Below, piece by piece: positions 41,201 through 49,600 of a stretch of DNA of 64,000 bases (its first letter is position 1; every line of letters starts with the position of its first letter). Made by a program: the position numbers and the translations under genes. The DNA is from Blastopirellula retiformator (GTDB lineage: Bacteria; Planctomycetota; Planctomycetia; Pirellulales; Pirellulaceae), in assembly GCF_007859755.1 (NCBI RefSeq), contig NZ_SJPF01000003.1, positions 930,001-994,000 on the forward strand. The letters are read 5' to 3'. Under the pieces are notes generated by a model that worked only from the letters and a program-made list of their open reading frames with translations, searched no databases and was not told the origin of the DNA.

Positions 41201-43464
41201 TCGCGGATGATCCCCTTCAGGTGAACCAACTGGCCGGGGCGATAGGCGGGACGATCGGTGTACAGGTAGCCGGCGCGAGCCAATCCCTGAGCGACGCCCA
41301 AACCGTTCAAATTGACGACGCTTGACGCGATGTGACCATCGGCGATCGCAAAGACTCGCAGGTCGGCCGGATCACGTAGTTCTTTGCGATTGGCCTGGTA
41401 GACGCCATCTTCGCCTGTCTCGACCTCGGCGAAGACTTCGCTGCCGTTGGAGAGCAACAGCTTGACGCCAGGCCACGGTTTGCCGGTTCGCATATTCTGC
41501 GTGAAGATGAAGACCTCGTCCCGCGAGCTTTTCACGATCATGTCGAGATCGCTCTGCAGGACCAGCGTGGTCGCTTCCTGCGTCTTGCCGCTGACGGTGA
41601 TCGCCATGACGCCGGCGGTCGGCTTGTCATCACCGGGCAGCGGCACGTCGACCTGGGTCGAAAAGAGCCGATATTTCTCGTAGTCCGCAACCTTGTGCTC
41701 TAGCTGCGAATCGGGATCGATCAACGCGATATCGAGCGATTCGACGCCGGTCGCCAGATGCATCTTGCGGAAGTAGGTTTCGAGATCGACCTTGTAGATC
41801 TGCACGTCGACCGATTCCAGGTTGCGGGTTTTCAGGCCGATCTTGGGCGTTTCGTTGCTGCGGTAGACGCGAACGGTGCTGATCGACAGTGATTTGTTCG
41901 ACAATAGCGCGATCTGCTGCTGCGCCGCTCCGGCCTGCGAGCCCCAGTTCAGCTTCTTGTACTCTTCCATCGCATCGGCCAGGCGATTCAGATCCTCGGC
42001 CAAGGTCAGGCCGACGCGGTATTGGGCGATCGAAGCTTCATTGGTCCGGGGATACTTCGAGACGACCTGGCGCCAGGCGGTGATCGCCTCGTCGTACTTT
42101 TTCTGCCGATAGAGCATTTCGGCGAAGTCGTTCTGGATGCCCCGATTGCGTTCGTCAATCGGATACTTCACCAGAAACTCACCCCACGCGGCGCGAGCGG
42201 CGTCGTAATCTTCCCGCTCCATCGCATCCTTACCCTTGGCATACTCGGCGTTGATGATCTGCCGCTGCGCTTCGCTCCAATTTCCGTGGGTTGGGTGCTG
42301 TTGCAGATAGGTGCGCCAGGCGGCGATCGCTTCTTCAAATTTCTTCTGTCGCGCCAGGGCCAAGCCTTTCAGATATTGGGCTGACGCGTACTGGTTGGTC
42401 TTGGCTAGATCGTCCTGGGCTAGAAATTCATCGATCGCGGCAAGTGCGTCTTCGGTCCGACCTTGATGCAGATAGCTCTGGACGATTCGCAGGTGGGCGG
42501 ACGCCACGTTCTTGTGATCGGGGTAGGTCGTCAGAAACTTCTTCAGGGCGGCGACGCCAAGTTCCAGGTCATCTTTGTTGTTGGGATTGGGCAGGCCATA
42601 CGTCTCAGATATGCGGAACGAGGCGAGCGGAATCAGAGGCGATTTGGCGGTCCCATTGAGGGAAAGTAGATCTTCCCAGGTGCGGCGCGACTCGACTTGG
42701 TTGCCTGCCGCCAGGTAGGTTTCGCCCAGTTCGTAGCGAGCCGGCAGCAACAGGCCGTCGTCTTCGTTCGCTTTCAGGAAAGCCTGGTAGAGGTTGATCG
42801 CCTGGCCGAGGTTGTTCATCTGCTTGTAACAGCGGGCGATCTGCAACCGAATCCGGGTAGCGGTTTCCTTCATCGGGCCGATTTCGGCCGCTTTTTGATA
42901 GAAGGCGAGGGCTCGCTGGTAGTCGGGCTGTTTGTTGTCGGCCTTGGGAGCGTAGAAGGCGTCGGCGAATTCGAGATAGATCGCCGCGATCTCTTCTTTC
43001 CGCTGCAGCGAGATCAGGTACTCGGCCTCGGCCTGATAGGCAAGTTCGGCGGTTCGGTAATCGCCGGCGCGAGCATGGGCCACACCGATCGCAAACCGGG
43101 CTTTCCGCGTCCAATCGCTATCGGGGAACCGCTTGGTCAATTCGGTCATGACCGCGATCGACTCTTTGTACTTGTTAGCGAAGAAGTAGGCCCGGCCTTT
43201 CAGATAGGTCAGGTAAGCGGCGTCTCCCTGCTTGTCGGCGATCGCCTGGTCGATGGCGGCGATCGCTTTGTCGTACTGGCGATCTTGCATCGCCTCGCGA
43301 ACCGGCTTGGGGACCGAGAGGAGGCTTGATTGATTGACGGGGCCGGTTTCGGCCGCCGGGGCGGCGTTGGCCTCGTTGTCTTCGGCCCCATCATTTTGGG
43401 CCAGCAGTAGGGTCGGCGAGAGTAGCAGCAACCAAAGAGCAGGGCAGAGAGTCCAGCGTCGCAT
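35260..43464 (-). CDS. Alpha-2-macroglobulin-like protein with N- and C-terminal TPR regions
   Basis: The 2734-residue product starts at ATG 43464 with a signal peptide (MRRWTLCPALWLLLLSPTLLLAQ). Tetratricopeptide-like repeats follow (about 60-480), then a bacterial alpha-2-macroglobulin core. That core has macroglobulin domains (GYLYTDRPAYRPGQLVHLKG near 735), a Gly/Phe/Ala/Pro-Gln-rich bait-like stretch (near 1270-1330), the A2M family domain (FWDPAVMTDKKGKAKIEITLPE) and a helical terpenoid-cyclase-like region with SNAYTSSRAMWALSLAKNAGY. The thioester motif (Cys-x-Glu-Gln) is not found where expected. A second TPR block (from about 2150) and a final domain (about 2490-2734) end the protein. 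Such proteins trap proteases; function here is inferred. Confidence 0.9.
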   Translation of the reverse strand: MRRWTLCPALWLLLLSPTLLLAQNDGAEDNEANAAPAAETGPVNQSSLLSVPKPVREAMQDRQYDKAIAAIDQAIADKQGDAAYLTYLKGRAYFFANKYKESIAVMTELTKRFPDSDWTRKARFAIGVAHARAGDYRTAELAYQAEAEYLISLQRKEEIAAIYLEFADAFYAPKADNKQPDYQRALAFYQKAAEIGPMKETATRIRLQIARCYKQMNNLGQAINLYQAFLKANEDDGLLLPARYELGETYLAAGNQVESRRTWEDLLSLNGTAKSPLIPLASFRISETYGLPNPNNKDDLELGVAALKKFLTTYPDHKNVASAHLRIVQSYLHQGRTEDALAAIDEFLAQDDLAKTNQYASAQYLKGLALARQKKFEEAIAAWRTYLQQHPTHGNWSEAQRQIINAEYAKGKDAMEREDYDAARAAWGEFLVKYPIDERNRGIQNDFAEMLYRQKKYDEAITAWRQVVSKYPRTNEASIAQYRVGLTLAEDLNRLADAMEEYKKLNWGSQAGAAQQQIALLSNKSLSISTVRVYRSNETPKIGLKTRNLESVDVQIYKVDLETYFRKMHLATGVESLDIALIDPDSQLEHKVADYEKYRLFSTQVDVPLPGDDKPTAGVMAITVSGKTQEATTLVLQSDLDMIVKSSRDEVFIFTQNMRTGKPWPGVKLLLSNGSEVFAEVETGEDGVYQANRKELRDPADLRVFAIADGHIASSVVNLNGLGVAQGLARAGYLYTDRPAYRPGQLVHLKGIIRDAVNDIYVVPENRDYKLEVFDGRNRLVMEEEIKLSDYGSFQSHLLLPTGAALGNYRMVVSADKVRYEGSFVVHEYQLPSVFLTVESDRKVYYRGEKITGAIKAAYYYGAPVEGAEISYALNGDRMFTATTDDKGEVKFEFETRDFRQSQTLNLAVQLPAHSTSTTHPFLLSTQGFTITAKTVRPVYLAGETFEVDATVNDAEGKPIAQDLTLKVFQLLDAKGASGKQEKLVEEFAVKSDEKTGVVRKTLQLPDGGDYRVRLEGTDRFDNIVSGQVAVRISGEEDKIRLRILADRHTLKAGEKATVKVHWRERPALALLTLEGAKILEYRLVQLKKGDNEIAIDVDSKLAPNFQMSLAVMIDPTKEQSLEEAPVRFHTATSPFQVERDLQIAMRILGDNHKPGDKIELEVTTTNAAGQPVPAELSVAMVEKALLERFPERVAAIEKFFGGASRTFAMRTSATIEFCYHPQTSSIDRLLLAEEERLETLAREEETLSELSDRDFDGIALNGRAGGARFAAPQSGAMGGFGGGGGGFGGGGFFGGGNNAPPPAASQPARDYGAYPQQQMAQSRQMAGDGQAPLDESSLRRKREADEKNRYDYYFESDRQLNRLAYDSNWMMQADNWKVLGAQREVQMLGIDGRFSNLNFATELGKNWGASAAGDRLKKAAANGERILIGIPAQETGFWDPAVMTDKKGKAKIEITLPERSTAWQLKSRGVTVDTLAGQAETELAVSKSLFGELRTAAAFVDGDSAQIPVTVHNDLIDEGEITVTLKTTIGAKSQTETKTLKVEKKGIVDLAFPVRFALPVAGKDDAEPGAEIEFSLTVSAGETTDQQLALAPLLPAGMPVYAIATGTSASSTSAFVQRPEKMPWSSPRMQIVIGPTVQQTLFDVLHTAPTLRQLDNQRFATGIDTNTSDLMAALALQQLMSKGRDASNPQMQSLDEAIRRNLRSIVATQKDDGSWNWAGPSGSSNAYTSSRAMWALSLAKNAGYPVDKAVFDRGLNFLKNQLTQLAVGDYESRAVLLHAVTKAGHEDFPLANQLYRNRNSLSNAGLAYLALTFAEMNRKETAGEIIALAKQKLGGGGVSPMSWNSAEVETRGLYALCQYKLSPQQEELRKEVEWLMQHRCGARWAPEKAVGPIMLAVCGYNATKQLAADAYDLTVIVNDKPLKTLKFDAESTTQTLEVPVDMLTNKEKETVRFELNGRGEFSYECVLAGFVAADKLESTANNWRVRRYYTPAPIEFDGRPVSRGFGLVTGNYSSFRNDMTQLPVAKKGHVSLEMWRNNVPGNSRDQQMPYLIAFEPLPSGVRVDEKSVRGSFERFEVQPGGILFYLGGNRGLGRVEFDVIGSIPGDYQGLPTILRDAYHLDDMVVAKSQPLKVLPLGGKSEDKYRLTPLELYELGRLKFEKHDYEGAHGHLTELFSNWNLQTNYFQQTVRMLLDISLAQGKSAEAVRYFEIVIEKYPELEIPFAKLMKIGKAYHEIGEYERAYLVYRATVEASFMVESQVAGFLQDQSEFLRSVEVMTALLQNSPPEPYVATAEYALAQQVFSKAPNAAQDPQLKEKNINRVTLVRRSLGMLENFLTSNPEDPSADQAAFSLATGLIELDAYQQAISVCGDYTRRYADSNFLSSYWYITGFCHFALGQHEKALEMCEQVAEYKRPATLSGSRQLAEENKWRAVYIMGQIHHALGQAAAAIADYEKVKDRFVDAAQSIDYFLHKRIALDDVSTFTPDEAAKVKLEFRNIAACDVNVYRIDLMKFGLLRRNLQQITKINLAGIRPYHEEKVELGDGKDYRDRTKEVNLPLKEEGAYLVVCRGDNLHASGLVLISPLKVEVQEEVDSGRVRATIRNVKTDAYVADVHVKVIGSANDEFVSGDTDLRGVFVADGIQGRTTILAEAEAGEYAFYRGEKSLGNAPVPTSQQQAPNAAYGGKGMSNKAKLNDELLKGIRAGNEMIQQEQRMNLDNFYRNNVKEGIQNFKF

Positions 43465-43779
43465 AGTGGGTTCCCTAATACGCAGCGAATGGAGCGCACG
43501 CAGTTGTGTACGAGAAAAGTGGTTCCGCCAATAAGACGAGCATGGGGGGGCGGCGGTTTTCTGATCGTAGTTGAAATCTACGAATTCTCCCAGCAACTGG
43601 CGCGGGTTTCGGAGAATTCCGTTTGGCAGCTAAGTACTGACGCGAACTGGCGTTACCGCCGGCGGACGACTCTTGCCCAATTCATCTGGCCAGGGGAGGG
43701 GGAAGCCTCTATGATCGTCCCCCCGGGCCCTTGTCTGAAGGGTACGCCAAGCGAGACAGTGAAGAAGGAACGAAGCGTC
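43465..43779. other. Divergent intergenic region
   Basis: About 315 bases between the large minus-strand gene and the DUF900 hydrolase gene. It should carry both promoters, but I see no clear -35/-10 pairs or repeats. The open frame running through it is not coding. Confidence 0.4.
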
Positions 43780-45426
43780 ATGGATCGACGATTTTCCGCA
43801 AGTTGGGGCGTTTTTGCCTGCCTGATGGCGATATTGGTCGTGGGCTGCGCCGGCTCTGGCGAAGAAGAAACGGCCTCGGTGCCGGACGATGCGCCGCAAG
43901 GTGCGCCGACCGAGCCACTCGCCCAACCAGTCGTCGAGCCGGCCGAAGTCGACGTTCCCCGCGAAAAAATCGAAGCGCGTATTGCTTCCGACGAAATGGA
44001 GGTCGCTCCGATGAGGATGCGATCGATGGCCCAGCCCGAAGCCGCCCCCGGCGCAAGTTCGCGGATGATGCGGGCGCCGGCCAGCACGGGAGCTCGGCCT
44101 CCGCTGCAAGTCGCCGCCGCCGAAGCGGAAGCGGTTGCAGCCGCCGAGGCGGCGACTATGCCGCAGCCGATGATGGCGCCCATGATGGCGGCTGAGAGCG
44201 TCCCCGATGACACGCCTGGCTACGAAGTGGTCGAGGTCCTGTACGGCACCGATCGCGAGCTGGCGCTGGGCGCCGGCATTGTCGGGCACTTCTATCCGGC
44301 GATTGGATTGGCGCTCGGCGGTCTCTTGCTGTTTGGCCTGATGTGGAAATACCAGATGGCCCGGATCGGTGGCGTGCTAGCGATCGTCGCCATTTGCTTG
44401 GGGCTGTTTGTCGCCCGCGACGCTGGGCTCGACTATCAAAAAGAATTGCGAGCGCTAGGCAGCGGCAGTGCGATGTTTAGCGGCGGCCGCGGCGAACTGC
44501 AGTATGGGGCCTGTCACATCAGCATTCCCGAAGTGCACGAAGTTGGCCAATTGGAAGCTCCGTCGATCCTGAAGCTAGAACTGACCGAACGTCCCGAAAA
44601 GCATGTCGTGTTGCTGGAGGTCCTCTCAAAAGACGAAGAGGCGTTCTTTGCCGATCTGCGCGAAATGGTCGCCCAATCGCCGCGCCACGAGGTGCTGATT
44701 TTCGTCCATGGCTACAACGTTTCGTTTGAAGACGCCGCTCGACGTACCGCTCAGATGGCGTACGACCTGAAGTTTACTGGCGTGCCGATGTTCTATAGCT
44801 GGCCGTCACAGGCCGACCTGCTGGGCTATGCGACCGACCGGGACAATTCGCTCTGGACGGTCTCACACCTCAAAGAGTTCTTGCTGAAGGTCGCCCAGAA
44901 TAGCAACGCCGATTCGATCAACTTGATCGCCCACAGCATGGGTAACCGGGCGATGGGAGCGGCGCTGGAAGAGATCGCCGCCGAGATGAAAGAAGAAACG
45001 AAGCTGTTCAACCAGGTCGTGCTCGCGGCGCCCGACGTCGACGCCCAGGTTTTCAAAGAGGACATCGCCCCGAACATCGTCCGGGCCTCCAACCAGGTCA
45101 CGTTATACGCATCGGCAAACGACTTGGCGCTGCTGGCGTCGAAAAATGTGAATGGTTATCCCCGGGCCGGCGACGTCCGCCCCGAGATCGTCATCGTGCC
45201 AGGCGTCGATACGATCGACGTCTCGGCGATCGACACCAGCCTGATCGGCCACGCCTACTACGGCGACAACGATTCGATCATCAGCGACATCTTCACGCTA
45301 CTGCACCAGCCGACCCCGGCCTCGCAGCGACGATATCTGAAATCAGCCTCCGGACCCGGCGGGATGTACTGGGTGTTTGAGCCAGGCTCCGGAATCGCAG
45401 ACGCCGGTGGAGCCGCGACGCGGTAA
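43780..45426 (+). CDS. Membrane lipoprotein with DUF900-type alpha/beta hydrolase domain
   Basis: This 548-residue protein starts at ATG 43780 with a lipoprotein signal (lipobox VVGC23). An Ala/Pro/Met-rich linker follows (about 30-145), then two hydrophobic segments (about 165-210) and a C-terminal DUF900 hydrolase. In the hydrolase, EVLIFVHGYNVSFEDAARR is the oxyanion strand, NLIAHSMGNRA holds the nucleophile Ser (about 386), AAPDVDAQVF holds Asp, and SLIGHAYYG holds His. DUF900 enzymes are serine hydrolases with unknown substrates. The combination with a lipid anchor and two membrane segments is unusual. It is divergent from the macroglobulin gene. Confidence 0.88.
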   Translation: MDRRFSASWGVFACLMAILVVGCAGSGEEETASVPDDAPQGAPTEPLAQPVVEPAEVDVPREKIEARIASDEMEVAPMRMRSMAQPEAAPGASSRMMRAPASTGARPPLQVAAAEAEAVAAAEAATMPQPMMAPMMAAESVPDDTPGYEVVEVLYGTDRELALGAGIVGHFYPAIGLALGGLLLFGLMWKYQMARIGGVLAIVAICLGLFVARDAGLDYQKELRALGSGSAMFSGGRGELQYGACHISIPEVHEVGQLEAPSILKLELTERPEKHVVLLEVLSKDEEAFFADLREMVAQSPRHEVLIFVHGYNVSFEDAARRTAQMAYDLKFTGVPMFYSWPSQADLLGYATDRDNSLWTVSHLKEFLLKVAQNSNADSINLIAHSMGNRAMGAALEEIAAEMKEETKLFNQVVLAAPDVDAQVFKEDIAPNIVRASNQVTLYASANDLALLASKNVNGYPRAGDVRPEIVIVPGVDTIDVSAIDTSLIGHAYYGDNDSIISDIFTLLHQPTPASQRRYLKSASGPGGMYWVFEPGSGIADAGGAATR

Positions 45427-45473
45427 CGCGTCTTTCGTAATCGATCACGCCGCTGGACCAGTGCCGCGTTGAT

Positions 45474-46289
45474 TTAGGCTGGGGCCACTTCGTCCGCCCA
45501 GACGCGGAACGACGCCAGTTCGCTGACGCCAAACGTGGTCGTCAGCGCGACATCGGCAGCGTCTCGACCGCGGGCCATCAGGACGCGACCAATCCGGGGT
45601 TGGTTGTGTCGTGCGTCAAAGGCGTACCATTGGCCGCCCAGATAGGCCTCGAACCAGGCGCTAAAGTCCATGGGCGCCGGATCGTCCGGCACGCCGATGT
45701 CCCCTAAATAGCCGGTGCAGTAGCGAGCCGGGATGTTGCAGTTGCGACAGAAGGTAACCGCCAAGTGCATGAAGTCGCGGCAGACGCCAACCCGTTCGCG
45801 ATAGGCTTCGAACGCCGTTCGATTGGCCCGCGCCTGCATATAGTCGAAGCGAATATGCTGATGAACGTAGTCGCAGATCGCCTGCACTCGCGCCCAACCG
45901 GGCGGCGTCGCACCAAAGAGATTCCAGGCCAGGTCCTTCAATTCGCTGTCGACTTCACAATAGCGACTTGGCAGTAAGTAGATCAGCACGTCGGACGGCA
46001 GGTCTTGCACCTGGGCCTGCGTCGCTTGCGGAGCCTGCAGGTCGGGCAAGCCGCAATCTTCGACGAGCGCTTGATTGCGAAACGTCAGGCGATCTGCCGG
46101 CGCGACGATCCGCCCGCACCGGTTGCCGAACGAGTCGTAATACTCCTGAATCGGCAAATTGGGGGTCGCCTGCAGACAGTCGAATCGTCGAGTCGTCAGT
46201 TCGCGCGTCGGATGCAAGTAAAGCATCAGCAGCATCGGCGCGGGCTGCGGAAGTTGAAACGCAATCTCGTAGCCAACTTGAATTAGCAT
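45474..46289 (-). CDS. Transglutaminase-like cysteine peptidase-fold protein
   Basis: The 271-residue product starts at ATG 46289 (MLIQVGYEIAFQL). It has an N-terminal beta domain and a transglutaminase-like core: Cys in RVGVCRDFMHLAVTFCR, the AWFEAYLGGQWYAFDARHNQPRIGR block, and RGRDAADVALTTTFG near the end. Position MDF-S-AW holds Ser where many related proteins have His; the nearby ARH could serve instead. Proteins of this type often sit with alpha-E or circularly-permuted ATP-grasp proteins, which are not seen here. The longer upstream frame is not supported. Confidence 0.88.
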   Translation of the reverse strand: MLIQVGYEIAFQLPQPAPMLLMLYLHPTRELTTRRFDCLQATPNLPIQEYYDSFGNRCGRIVAPADRLTFRNQALVEDCGLPDLQAPQATQAQVQDLPSDVLIYLLPSRYCEVDSELKDLAWNLFGATPPGWARVQAICDYVHQHIRFDYMQARANRTAFEAYRERVGVCRDFMHLAVTFCRNCNIPARYCTGYLGDIGVPDDPAPMDFSAWFEAYLGGQWYAFDARHNQPRIGRVLMARGRDAADVALTTTFGVSELASFRVWADEVAPA

Positions 46290-46609
46290 GGTTTGCCTTG
46301 GGGGGAAATGCCTTGCGGCGGCCGCGCTAATGAGGTCCAGCGATTGTCGATGGTCGCCGGAAGGAGGGGTAGGGCGCATTGTAACGTTGATATCTGCACA
46401 TTCGCCGAGAATCTGGGCAGATTCCGAAAGGAGTCGTTCTCGGGCGAAATACAACGGGTTCTGCCGCCAAAAAGAAAGTTGACAACGGTCACGGATCAAC
46501 GGTCGATCACCCGCGAAAGCAGACAAGAACGCGAATCCCGAAGGAAAGTGACTAGGCGGAGGTCAGGTGGAGGTTGCAGCCGTTTTCCCCACACTCGATC
46601 TAGAGGCTA
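46290..46609. other. Intergenic region upstream of the transglutaminase gene
   Basis: About 320 bases between two minus-strand genes. It presumably holds the promoter of the transglutaminase-like gene. No hairpin with a T-run follows the upstream dehydrogenase gene's stop, and no small gene is supported. Confidence 0.4.
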
Positions 46610-49600
46610 CTAATCGGAAGTGATTTCCACATCAGCGGGAGCATTGCCGATGAACCAGGAGACCCCTTCCTCGCCACGGAAGTGGACGCTGCGGAGCGGC
46701 GTTTGGTCATCGCGGCTAAAGAGACTGACGCGGAAGCCGTCGATCGTGGTCGCGGCTGTGCCCGGGGCGCCCCAGACGTAGCGACCATGGTCATACCAAC
46801 CGCCAACGCCGCGGTCGAGCACGCGCCAATCGCCGCCGCTGCGGACTTCGATCTTCCAGGCGGCGTCCGCTTGCGGCTGATTGGGATAGGCGCCAGAGAG
46901 GGTGATCAGGTTGATCGCGACGGGCGTTTCCCACGTGGCCTGGTAGTAGACTGGATCGCTTTCGGAAACGATCCCCAGATCGGCGCCGCCGCCAACGCCG
47001 ACTTCATGCCACTGTGAGTTTTTCAGGAAGCTTCGCTTGTTGGGTAGGTAAGCGAGATCGCCGGCTTCGCCCCGGGCGCCTTTGCCAAGCTTGGTAGCGT
47101 TGCTGGAAAGCTGGGCGGTAGCCAATTCGTTGGTGAGCGACGCCGGAAGATGCAGCTGATCGACGTCGATCGCTTGGGCGCCAGGGATGAACTCGGCATT
47201 GGGATCGCTGGGCGGGCGAGTCAGCGAGAGGTAGGCGAACAGGTCGATCAGCTCTTGCTCGCTCAGTTGTTTTTCGAGCCCTTCTGGCATCAGCGACAAT
47301 TGGCTGACGCGGATCGCCTCGACATCGTCGCGGGGAATCGTTTCGAGTTTGCCACCTTGCAGTTTCAACACGACCCGTTGCTCGTTGTCTTCGACCATCA
47401 GGCCCGTCAGAGTGCGCCCATCCGCGGTTAGGACCAGACGGCCTTGGTAGTCAGGTCCGATTACCAAACTGGGATCAAAGACGCTGGAGAGAAGTTGTTC
47501 AAACGAACCGCGGCCGTTGGTGGTGATATCGGGACCGACTTCCTGGCCTTGGCCATAGATCTTGTGGCATTGTCCGCACAATTTTTGAAACGCGGCGGCG
47601 CCGGCGTGAGGATCACCATCGCGACTGCGGAGCAAACGCCGCATATCGGCGATCACCAGTTCTCGCTCCGGATTGCGCTTGGTGCGGATCTGTCCCCAGA
47701 CTTGGATCGACTTGGCGACAACTTCGCTATCGGGGCTTTCCTGTAGCCGGCCGACCTGGTTGATGTTGAGCGCCTCTTTGGCGATTTTCTCGGCGGCGAC
47801 GGCGGCTAGCAGTTGCGTGCTCCAGTCGACTCGCTGCGTGAGGACCTCAAGCGCCTTCGGTTGCAGGTCGCTGGGAAGCTGCGGATACGCGTCCAGCAGC
47901 ATGGTGGCGACTTGCGGCTGATCGAGTTTGCCCAAGGCGGCGATTGAATCGGCCTGCAGCTGCTGGGAGGTTGGGGGCTTAGAGAGTAATACGTCGCGAA
48001 CTGCCGGAACGATCTGATCATCGCCAAACGCCACCAATGCGGCGAGTGCTGCGGAACGCTTGTCATCCGGAGTGTCGCCACTTCGATAGGCGGCGCGAAC
48101 GGCGGCTTGGGCCTGAGCGTTCTTCCAGGTGACCGCCAGCAGCGCGGCGTCGAAGTAGGCGGGGTGTTTATCGCCAGCGGCGAGGATCGGTTGCAGGACC
48201 GGTTCCAACTGCGACCGAATCGCGGCCAATCGATCGCCGCTGATTTCGCCCGATTGGACGCGAGCAGCGAGCGTCGCTAGTGAGCTAATTAGGGCAGAGT
48301 GGAGCTTCGGCGTCTCAGCGACCAGTTTGACCAATTGGATGATGCTGTCGGTCTCGACATTGGGCGCCGCCAAGATGCGATCGATGACGCGGGGGAGCAG
48401 TGCGGCGACGTTTGGATTGGTGGCCAGGTTGCGATCTTGAAGCAATTCGAACAGCTGACCGCTGTCGGTTTCCAGCAGCGGATGAAGGTTTTGCCAGACG
48501 ATATGGGGAATCAATTTGTCGTCGCCGGCGGCGGCCAGTGCGGTTAGTAATGTCGGCATGGCTGGGATCTTGTGGATCTTGCCAGCGGCGATCACCGCTT
48601 GAAGCTGAACGTCGGGACTGGGATCGCTGGCCGCGGTAATGATCTTTGCCCGCAAGACTTCGCTGGCAACCTGGAAGTTGCCGGCGATCCGAATTCCCCA
48701 GGCTCGGATGGTCGGATCAGGGTCGTCGACCAGTTCGATCAGAAAGCCATCGCCGGGACATTGGTAGCCAGCGACGGCCCAAATCGCATGCAGACGCGTT
48801 TTTCGCGGGGCGGTTGGATCGACGGCAAGCTTGGTCAGCATGTCATAAGCAGACGGTTCTCGTTCGCTCAGCAGCCGCTGAGCGCGGTCGCGATAAAAAC
48901 GGTTGCTGCTAGAGAGCCGCTCGATTAATTCTTCATCTTCTTCCTTGGCCAAGTCAAACGGCTCGGCTCGCGGGGCGTCTTTGTACCGAATCCGGTAGAG
49001 CCGGCCTTTCAGCCGATCGACGTCTGCCGGGCGGGCCATCGCGTCTTGGTAGCAGTGGTACCGGTCGTACCAGTCGAGTATGTAGAGGCAACCGTCGGGG
49101 CCAATCTTTTGATCGACCGGCATGTGCCAGACGTCGTTGGCGGTCAGGAAGTCGGGGTGCGGGTTGCCCAAGTAGGTCGAACCGTCGCGGGTCACTTCGT
49201 CGACGTTGATACAGGCGCCATGGATATTGCCCATGTAAAGACGATCGCGATACTTCGGCGGATAGGCGTCGCTGTCAAAGTACTCGATACCGCAATAGGC
49301 GGCCATTTGATGTTTGTGGTTGACGATCGACTCGATCTTCCAGGTGAACGGCGGATAGGGCCCGCCTTGGCGGTGGTAGTAACCGGTCTCGGTCAGATGC
49401 CAGAGGTGATCGATGACGCAGGCGCTGACGAAAGCGCTTCCTTCCGGATCGAACGCGATCCCCCAGGGATTGCTGGTCCCTTCGCAGAAGAGAGAGAACT
49501 CATCAGTACGAGGATCGATCCGAAACATCGCGCAGGTGAAATCGAACGTCTTGCCGTTTTGCTCGACATGCGACGGATTGAAGACGCCGTTGAGACCGTA

